Assembly (NCBI GenBank): GCA_964443885.1
Contig: CAYUES010000017.1
Location: forward strand, 1 to 19,387
Length of the DNA stretch: 19,387 bases
Source: OMIS01 sp964443885
Lineage (GTDB): Bacteria > Patescibacteriota > Microgenomatia > UBA1400 > PJMF01
Direction: 5' to 3'
This document shows positions 1-5,996 of the stretch, one piece after another. Position numbers and translations under genes: made by a program. The notes beneath the pieces were generated by a model. The model was not told the DNA's origin. It ran no database searches and worked only from the letters and a program-made list of their open reading frames with translations. The first letter of the stretch is position 1, and every line of letters begins with the position of its first letter.

Positions 1-1787
1 GTACAAGCCACCTGCAGCGACGACTTCATCGTGGTTTTTACGCCACTCTTCTGAAGCTTTTTTGTACTCTGCTAGTTTGTAGATTGCTGGATTCACCGAT
101 GGAGCCAGGCCAAGCTCTTTAGCGAGGGCGGCTTGTTTTTCGGTCGCTTTTTTATCTTTGGCAGCACCTTCAATGCGATAGTCCTTGAGCTCTGGCTTCG
201 AGCCACCAAGCACAATGTCGACCCCCCGACCAGCGATGTTGGTCGCGACAGTGATTGCACCTTTTTTACCAGCATCAGCGATGATAAACGCTTCGCGCTC
301 GTGGTTTTTAGCATTTAAAACTTGATGCGGAATGCGTTTGCGTTTCAAGAAGTCAGAGATAATTTCGTTGTGTTCAATCGAGCGAGTACCGACCAAGATT
401 GGTTGACCTGTCGCATGAATGCGCTCGGCTTCATTGGCAATGGCTGAGTACTTTACCGCCGTGGTTTTATAAATAATATCAGCTTTGTCGTCACGCGCGA
501 CTGGTACGTGGGTAGGCACGACCAAGACCTCAGTATCATAAATTTGCTTGAACTCTTCAGCTTCAGTGACCGCAGTTCCAGTCATACCAGAAAGTTTATG
601 GTACAAGCGGAAGTAGTTTTGAATAGAAATGGTAGCAAGGGTGCGAGATTCTTGTTGAATGGGCACGCCTTCTTTGGCTTCAATAGCCTGGTGCAAACCA
701 TCAGAGTAACGGCGGCCATACATCAGGCGACCAGTGTGTTCATCAACAATAATCACTTGATTGTCTTTGACGATGTAGTCGCGATCACGGAGGAATAAGG
801 TCTTAGATTTGAGTGCAGACTCGACGTGATGAATGACGTCAAAACTTTCTTCATATAAATTGCTAATCCCGAGTTTTTGTTCAATGCGTTTAACACCGAG
901 GTCGGTCATCGTGACGGTGCGGGCTTTTTCATCCAACGTAAAGTCACTGCCCTTTTCTAGACTAATCACCATCTTGGCGTAGTCGTAGTACTTTTTGGTT
1001 GGTTCGGTGTCGGGCATCGAGATAATCAGCGGCGTTCGGGCTTCGTCGATCAAGATTGAGTCGGCCTCGTCGACGATCGCAAAGTGGTGCGAGTCATCTG
1101 GGCGTTGGACCATCATCTCGACAGATTGGACCATGTTGTCGCGTAAGTAATCAAAGCCAAACTCGTTGTTTGTTCCGTAGGTGATGTCAGCGGCGTAGGC
1201 CTGNNNNNNNNNNTAACTGGTTGGAAGTGTTCAAGACGCTCGTCGCCGCGCTCCTCGCTGTCGTATTCAGGATTATAAAGGCTTGATTTGTCATGGACGA
1301 TCACCGCGGTACTCATGCCCAAAAAGCGGTAGACCTGGCCCATCCAGCCTGCACCCAGTTCGGCTAGGTAGTCGTTGACGGTTACCAGGTGGACACCTTT
1401 GCCAAGCAAAGCATTTAAGTAGATTGGTGCGGTAACGGTTAAGGTTTTTCCTTCACCAGTTTTTTGTTCGGTGATGGTGCCTTTGTGCAGAGCAATTCCT
1501 GCCATCAACTGTACGTCAAAGTGACGCAGTCCCAAGACGCGGCGAGAAACTTCACGGACAGTCGCAAAAACTTCTGGCAAAAGTTCATCTAAGATTTCGG
1601 CTTCGGAACGATTGGCTTCACGGCCTTCTTCGATTTGTTTTTTGAATTTCTTAGTTTGAGCGGCTAACTTAGCGTCCGAAAGTTTTTTGATAGTTGGCTC
1701 AAGTTCGTTGATCTGTCCGACTAATATGTCATAGCGATCCAGAGATTTTTGGTTGTCATCAAAAAGGCGTGAAAAAAATTTGAACAT
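1..1787 (-). CDS. secA: SecA preprotein translocase ATPase (C-terminus outside window; interrupted by N gap)
   Basis: SecA is the motor ATPase that drives unfolded preproteins through SecYEG at the cytoplasmic face of the membrane. The N-terminus MFKFFSRLFDD is followed by Walker A KTGEGKT (about residue 105) and VTVNDYLAE. After the N run at 1204-1213 the reading continues as AYAADITYGTNNEFGFDYLR, with Walker B-type IVDEADSILIDEARTPLIIS and helicase motif ATNIAGRGVDIVLGG near the left edge. About 595 residues are visible; the last third lies outside. The reading frame differs on the two sides of the 10 N, so a naive translation goes out of frame there. I treat this as an assembly gap and one gene. 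The start at 1787 is chosen over an upstream in-frame ATG because it matches the SecA N-terminus and has an AGGA ribosome site (1793-1796). Identification is secure. Confidence 0.95.
1204..1213. other. Assembly gap (10 N) inside secA
   Basis: Ten consecutive N bases interrupt secA between ...EHFQPV and QAYAADITYG. The coding frame does not continue across ten bases, but it would across eight or eleven. The number of N is therefore probably a placeholder and not a measured length. Confidence 0.97.
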
Positions 1788-1833
1788 AGTTTTCCTACTA
1801 GATATGTACTCAATTAAATTTGCTTGCCGACTT

Positions 1834-1842
1834 GTTATAGCA
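1834..1842 (-). promoter_or_regulatory. Candidate extended -10 promoter for secA
   Basis: The minus strand reads TGC-TATAAC, an extended -10 element, about 45 bases before the secA start. This predicts a leader of roughly 40 nt carrying the AGGA ribosome site. No good -35 is visible, which is common with extended -10 promoters. Confidence 0.45.
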
Positions 1843-1897
1843 GAAGATGACACGAATTGCCAGTGGTGGGCACACACAAGCCTTGTAGTAAGGTACA

Positions 1898-3418
1898 TTA
1901 CCTTCTAATAATTGGCAGTAAAGCTCGCCTTGGTTCAAGGATAAGCTGAGCTGCAGCAACTGGCATCGTATCTGCAGATTGTTGGAAAACTCGACCATCC
2001 TTTGTTTGTATGGCAACGTCACCGAAGGCTCGAGTAGTAAATCCGTGGCCCGCAGGTTGATCTGGCCGAGGAGCACAAGCTTGAGCCTGAACTGAGGTAT
2101 CAATTGCAATTGTTTGAGTTACTATGACGGTAGTTGGTTGTCCTTCGAGAGCAATAATATCTGCCTTCTGTTGACCGTCAAAACCTCTAAATGGATTGAT
2201 GTTCCCACCCGCACTGGTTTCTACACCAATAGTAACAGGACAGTCACGCAAGTGCTCAAAAGGAACTGTATTAAGGTATAGGTTGGCTATCCAGGCATCT
2301 ACTCCAGCGGTTGGGCTAATATTGATTGTGTGAATCAGCTGCAATTCATCACCCTCTTGCCGAGAAGTAACGGTATCAGATATAGGCATGTGGGGAAGTA
2401 CTGGCTCTGTCCAGACAGTCTGAGTCATATAGTAATTCTCAATCATTGCCATTGTTTTTTTGAGTTCAGCATTTAACGTCGGGTCTGTGAGATCAGTTAC
2501 AAAAGAATGTGTACCACTAATTAAGCTCGCGTTTATACCAACAATTGGATACTCTGTAGTATCAGTGAGCTGGTTTCCTGCTGCATCACAACTTGATACC
2601 ACGCCTCCTCCGCTATCACCGGGAATAATAATATTGGCGGCTGGATTATTCGGCACTTCAAATAAACAAGCAGTGCGTCTTGGACCGTAATCTTGTTGGC
2701 AATCTGGGTCACCATGGTACTTCCTACTCAGTTCTCCATCATAAATCTGTAACCAGTCAGTAATAGGACCCCCCAGTTTTATCCAGCCAAATCCTTTTGC
2801 AGTTGGCTGAATGCACTGTAGTTCAGTTCTAGGTTTGGTTATAGGAACTGCTGTAGCGGCGATAATTTCTCCTCCCGCAAAGGTATCAACGACTCCAATG
2901 GCTACATCAGGAAACTCGGGTTTATGATTGCCACTTCTTTCTTGAAATCTAAGCATCGGTACTACAAAATCGGGTACTGCAGAAGCAACTTGCTGAGTTA
3001 CATCGGGATGGCCTAAATAAGCTGTCCCTGTAAATAAGTTTGTGGTTGGATTTTCACCAGTGATACTGACGCAGTGCCTGGCAAGTATGAGAGAGTGATC
3101 ACCTATTTTGTCAAAAGAACAGCTACCAAGTGTTGTTTGAATTCTTCCAGCAGCGGGGAACTCACCTATAACTGCATCTCGACCACCTTCGATCTGTAGG
3201 TCTGTTATATCGGTAGGTTGGTCTGTGTCACTCGGACGAACTTGTGAAGGTGCAGGTTGGGTACCAATATCAGCTGACTGTGCTGATACAAGTGAATAGC
3301 CAGTCAGTAATGTTATAAAGGCAATACTTATCAGGCCGAGCGTTGCCAGATATTGCACCTGTTCTTTAAATCTATGGAGTTGGGAGATGCGAGCGGTACC
3401 TTCGGAATTTTCTGCCAT
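1898..3418 (-). CDS. Trypsin-like (S1 family) serine protease, membrane-anchored or secreted
   Basis: This 506-residue protein has a charged N-terminus, a hydrophobic segment at about residues 24-45 ending LVSAQS (signal peptide or anchor) and a Pro/Thr/Asp-rich stretch. A chymotrypsin-fold domain starts at about residue 76 (IEGGRDAVIGEFPAAG, like the trypsin IVGG...GEFP start). The catalytic triad is visible: His115 in LARHC, Asp171 in DVAIG and Ser259 in GDSGGG. Several cysteines (100, 116, 202, 230, 241, 267) could form disulfides, including the pair around the catalytic His. Residues 345-506 form a further beta-rich region I do not recognise. The usual activation site R/K-IVGG is replaced by Q-IEGG, so activation may differ. 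It acts outside the membrane; the substrate is unknown. It lies between serS and secA on the same strand, with no clear Shine-Dalgarno. Confidence 0.85.
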   Translation of the reverse strand: MAENSEGTARISQLHRFKEQVQYLATLGLISIAFITLLTGYSLVSAQSADIGTQPAPSQVRPSDTDQPTDITDLQIEGGRDAVIGEFPAAGRIQTTLGSCSFDKIGDHSLILARHCVSITGENPTTNLFTGTAYLGHPDVTQQVASAVPDFVVPMLRFQERSGNHKPEFPDVAIGVVDTFAGGEIIAATAVPITKPRTELQCIQPTAKGFGWIKLGGPITDWLQIYDGELSRKYHGDPDCQQDYGPRRTACLFEVPNNPAANIIIPGDSGGGVVSSCDAAGNQLTDTTEYPIVGINASLISGTHSFVTDLTDPTLNAELKKTMAMIENYYMTQTVWTEPVLPHMPISDTVTSRQEGDELQLIHTINISPTAGVDAWIANLYLNTVPFEHLRDCPVTIGVETSAGGNINPFRGFDGQQKADIIALEGQPTTVIVTQTIAIDTSVQAQACAPRPDQPAGHGFTTRAFGDVAIQTKDGRVFQQSADTMPVAAAQLILEPRRALLPIIRR

Positions 3419-3450
3419 AGGCCAATACTAAGTGCGTAAGAGGTGTGTAT

Positions 3451-3456
3451 TTTATA
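3451..3456 (-). promoter_or_regulatory. Candidate -10 element for the protease gene
   Basis: In the 65-base gap between serS and the protease gene the minus strand reads TATAAA, about 33 bases before the protease ATG. No convincing -35 or terminator is seen here, so read-through from serS is also possible. Confidence 0.3.
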
Positions 3457-3483
3457 CGAACCAAGCATAAAGTAAAGATTCCC

Positions 3484-4767
3484 TTACGCTGTGAGCTTAA
3501 TTACCTCGAGACCACCCATCAACGGTTGAAGTACTTTTGGAACGTATATACTGCCATCGGCTTGTTGGTAGTTTTCTATAATTGCTGCCAAAAGTCTTGG
3601 TGAAGCCGCCATTGTGTTGTTGAGCGTGTAGACAAACTTCATACTGCCATCGGCTGCACGGTAGCGAATATTCAAGCGGCGAGCTTGGAAGTCGTTAAAG
3701 TAACTGGCTGAGTGTGTCTCACGGTACTTATTCTGGCTTGGGAACCAAGTTTCGATATCGTATTTCTTGCGCTGTCCTGCGCCCATATCACCTGAACACA
3801 TCAATAATACTTGATATGGAAGTTCGAGATCTTGGAGTAATTTTTCAGCAAAGCCGACCATTTTTTCGTGCCACTGGCCTGTTTCTTCTTCATCAGCGAC
3901 TGTGTAGACGACTTGCTCAACTTTGGTAAATTGATGAACACGGATAATTCCTTGAGTATCTTTGCCATATGAACCAACTTCGCGGCGGAAACAGGGGGAA
4001 ATTCCGACCATTTTGATTGGTAGATCTTTTTCACTCAAAGTTTCACCAGCTCGGTACGCAGTCAAAGCTACTTCAGCAGTTCCTGCCAAAACTTGGCCAT
4101 CTTGAGTCCGGTAGTGATCTTCACTGCCCCATGGGAAGTAGCCAGTCCCCCACATCATCGGATCATTAACTAATACTGGTACAGTCATGGGCGTAAAGCC
4201 TGCTTTGACGAGAGTGTTGAGCGAGTAGTTTAACAGTGCCTGCTCGAGTAACATTGCTTCATTTTTGAGGAAGTATGAGCGGAAACCACCAATCGCAGTT
4301 GCTCGCTTGGTATCAAGTAAATCTAAAGATTCCATCAGTTCTTGATGAGGTTTTGGAACGAAGTCATACTTGGGTAGTTCACCAACCTGGCGGGCCACCA
4401 CGTTGCCACTTTCATCGCGGCCAATCGGCACCGATGGCGCGGGAATGTTAGGAATTGAGTAGCCAAGCAGTGTCGTTTTTTCTTCAAGTTCCTTGAGTTG
4501 TGGCTCGAGTTCCTTGAGTTTTTCTTTAATGATTTTACCTTGTTCGATCTGCTCTGGAGTTGGGCGACCACCTTGTCCCACCACTTGCTTAATTGTTTCG
4601 ACTAAAACATTACTTTCTTGGCGTAGCGCATCAACCTGGAGTTGGACTTCACGACGTTTTTCATCTGCTGACAACAAGTCATCAACAACTTGCGGATCAA
4701 GTTGTTTGTTGCGTGCAGCTTCTCTTACTACTTCGGCATTTTCTCGAATAAACTTAAGGTCTAACAT
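3484..4767 (-). CDS. serS: Seryl-tRNA synthetase
   Basis: SerRS charges tRNA-Ser with serine (class II aminoacyl-tRNA synthetase, cytoplasmic). The protein has 427 residues, a normal length. It begins MLDLKFIRENAEVVREAAR, followed by the long antiparallel coiled-coil arm (about residues 27-100) that grips the long variable arm of tRNA-Ser. The catalytic core then carries motif 2 (FRREVGSYGKDTQGIIRVHQ, with FTKVEQ after it) and motif 3 (ASPRLLAAIIENYQ, with the essential Arg) close to the end. The start is supported by an AAAGGA ribosome site and by the conserved N-terminus. The gene follows a long leader with a T-box riboswitch, so expression should rise when uncharged tRNA-Ser accumulates. 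Identification is secure. Confidence 0.97.
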   Translation of the reverse strand: MLDLKFIRENAEVVREAARNKQLDPQVVDDLLSADEKRREVQLQVDALRQESNVLVETIKQVVGQGGRPTPEQIEQGKIIKEKLKELEPQLKELEEKTTLLGYSIPNIPAPSVPIGRDESGNVVARQVGELPKYDFVPKPHQELMESLDLLDTKRATAIGGFRSYFLKNEAMLLEQALLNYSLNTLVKAGFTPMTVPVLVNDPMMWGTGYFPWGSEDHYRTQDGQVLAGTAEVALTAYRAGETLSEKDLPIKMVGISPCFRREVGSYGKDTQGIIRVHQFTKVEQVVYTVADEEETGQWHEKMVGFAEKLLQDLELPYQVLLMCSGDMGAGQRKKYDIETWFPSQNKYRETHSASYFNDFQARRLNIRYRAADGSMKFVYTLNNTMAASPRLLAAIIENYQQADGSIYVPKVLQPLMGGLEVIKLTA

Positions 4768-4825
4768 ATGTCCTTTCGGGATTTTTCTAATCTTAAAGCT
4801 CTGTATTTATATTAGTATAAAGCTA

Positions 4826-4955
4826 AAAAGTGGCTGATAGGATATTAAGCGAACGTCATTGATACCTCTTCTAAATAAGTATCTATGAATAGTGAGCTTA
4901 CTAAGCCGCTATTGGCGGCGGCCTATCAGTCAGTTTTCTAGTTTTATGCACTTTT
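4826..4955 (-). other. Second structured leader segment between the T-box terminator and serS
   Basis: On the minus-strand RNA a nested set of perfect pairings covers this stretch: AAAAGTG/CACTTTT (4949-4955 with 4826-4832); CTGATAGG/CCTATCAG (4922-4929 with 4834-4841); hairpin GCCGC-CAATA-GCGGC (4905-4919); TAAGC/GCTTA (4896-4900 with 4846-4850); and TCATaGATAC/GTATCaATGA (4879-4888 with 4856-4865). All of these are Watson-Crick pairs apart from one A/A mismatch. I do not recognise the class. It would be transcribed only when the T-box is read through. It is not a normal tRNA: there is no T-arm next to the terminal stem. Confidence 0.5.
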
Positions 4956-4961
4956 AAATAC

Positions 4962-5006
4962 AAAAAAACCCTCTTACGCCCACAAAAATATGAGCATAAG
5001 AGGGTT
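4962..5006 (-). terminator. Intrinsic terminator of the serS T-box
   Basis: On the minus strand, AACCCTCTTAtGC (4994-5006) pairs with GCgTAAGAGGGTT (4967-4979) and is followed by seven T (4962-4968). The 5' arm shares the CCTCT segment (4999-5003) with the antiterminator, so the two folds are mutually exclusive. Confidence 0.9.
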
Positions 5007-5161
5007 CTCAAGTGCAGTTTATTGCTAAACTGCTCAAAAACGGTGCCACCTCTGTGTACTTTATTCCAGCTATTACGGGCATACCCGGCACAGTTATTAC
5101 CCTGTGCAACGCAGTTTCTTTGAAACTTCAGAGAGGGCTAGTCCCTGTGGGGTGCGTTGAT
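4962..5161 (-). promoter_or_regulatory. T-box riboswitch controlling serS
   Basis: The minus strand carries the T-box core AGAGGTGGCACCG (5041-5053; family consensus AGGGTGGNACCGCG). Antiterminator: AGAGG pairs with CCTCT (4999-5003), the seven bases TGGCACC bulge out, and the upper helix continues to the hairpin GCAGTTTA-GCAA-TAAACTGC (5014-5033). The competing terminator lies at 4962-5006. The T-box TGGC is complementary to GCCA, the 3' end of tRNAs with discriminator G73 such as tRNA-Ser, which fits the downstream serS. Upstream are Stem I (CAACGCA/TGCGTTG, 5107-5159, only 53 nt), a hairpin at 5088-5107 (GCACAG/CTGTGC) and another at 5076-5087 (CGGG/CCCG). The GGGTA loop of the former could pair with TGCCC of the latter as a pseudoknot. 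Serine specifier candidates in Stem I (TCT, AGT, TCA) cannot be resolved by eye. Confidence 0.92.
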
Positions 5162-5167
5162 GAAACA

Positions 5168-5176
5168 ATTATATCA
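5168..5176 (-). promoter_or_regulatory. Extended -10 promoter of the serS leader
   Basis: The minus strand reads TGA-TATAAT, a perfect -10 hexamer with the extended TGN motif. Transcription would start near 5161, immediately before Stem I of the T-box, which supports both the promoter and the small size of Stem I. No strong -35 is visible. Confidence 0.75.
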
Positions 5177-5215
5177 CTTTGAAAGAGAGAAATCTGCTTT
5201 ATTTTTAGCTCGCCT

Positions 5216-5890
5216 TTAGCTATTCCTCGCAACTTTTTTTGCTTTAATTGCTTCATATTCTTCAGGTGTTATTAAACAGGCACTATAACCTGCAGCAGTA
5301 TCAGGCGTGTACTGAGTTTTTCGAATGTTTTCAATATATATAATTTGAGGTTTACTGCGATCAGTATTCTCATCTGCTAAAACTTTCTCTGCAATACGAT
5401 CAAGTTTTTTTTTGACTCTACTTACAATAGTTTGAATGCGATTAAACTGGGTGTGATTTCCAACGCACTTTTCGGTATTTGCTTCACAAAGTAACTCTTC
5501 TAATGTTTGCCTAGATACAACACGGCCAAAATTTCTCAGTAAAAATGTCAGTATAATTGTATAGCCGCCAGTTATATTGACTGAAAGTGTATCTAAAGAT
5601 AGCGTGTGTGCTTTTGGATCGAACTGGAGATATTCTGAAGGATATAGTTGAGCAAGTTCTTCAGCTGTTATATCTCGGTTTAATTCAGTTCTTTGCAACC
5701 CAAGCTCTCTGAGTTGCTCCTCATTGAGTCCGTTCGTGAGTTCAGCTATTAAACTGAGATATTCAGAGTTTGAAAGTCCTGCAAGTCTAGATACAAGCGT
5801 ATCTAAGATTTCTTCTACTGGATATCTATTGAGCACACCTTCCAGTGTGCGCCCCGAGATAGCTGTATACAGTTCAGTTGGCCTAGGCAT
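5216..5890 (-). CDS. Stand-alone OmpR/PhoB-type winged-helix protein
   Basis: This 224-residue protein has no receiver domain. Residues 1-85 are mostly helical, with conserved-looking leucines and no family I recognise. Residues about 86-195 resemble the OmpR/PhoB C-terminal DNA-binding domain: short strands LSLDTLSVNITG, then LTFLLRNFGRVVSRQTLEEL (like the family LL...GRVVSREQLL) and the recognition-helix-like IQTIVSRVKKKLDRI. The IIYIENIRKTQYTP stretch sits where the wing would be. It is probably a cytoplasmic transcription regulator; target and signal are unknown. The start is supported by a GAGAAAG ribosome site (5898-5904) and a TATACT -10 (5913-5918). The gene lies just upstream of the serS T-box promoter, on the same strand. 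Confidence 0.7.
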   Translation of the reverse strand: MPRPTELYTAISGRTLEGVLNRYPVEEILDTLVSRLAGLSNSEYLSLIAELTNGLNEEQLRELGLQRTELNRDITAEELAQLYPSEYLQFDPKAHTLSLDTLSVNITGGYTIILTFLLRNFGRVVSRQTLEELLCEANTEKCVGNHTQFNRIQTIVSRVKKKLDRIAEKVLADENTDRSKPQIIYIENIRKTQYTPDTAAGYSACLITPEEYEAIKAKKVARNS

Positions 5891-5912
5891 ATGCGTTCTT
5901 TCTCAAGAGCGT

Positions 5913-5918
5913 AGTATA
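5913..5918 (-). promoter_or_regulatory. Candidate -10 element for the winged-helix gene
   Basis: The minus strand reads TATACT 22 bases before the ATG. A start near 5906 gives a leader of about 16 nt that just includes the GAGAAAG ribosome site. The -35 region is weak. Confidence 0.45.
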
Positions 5919-5996
5919 CCAAGTAACTACAACAATAACCATCAAAATATGACTTTATAGATGAAAATATAGCCTAACAACGGCAAAAACCTCAGT

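Noticed and set aside
1788..1898. In-frame N-terminal extension of secA starting at an ATG near 1898
   Set aside because: The extension does not resemble SecA. The ATG at 1787 gives the normal N-terminus and has a ribosome site and promoter upstream.
4831..4928. A tRNA gene: 7-bp terminal stem TGATAGG/CCTATCA followed by GCCA, 98 nt long like a type II tRNA
   Set aside because: No T-arm adjoins the 3' side of the terminal stem, base 8 is not T, and the inner arms do not match the D and anticodon arms. Kept only as an unidentified structured RNA.
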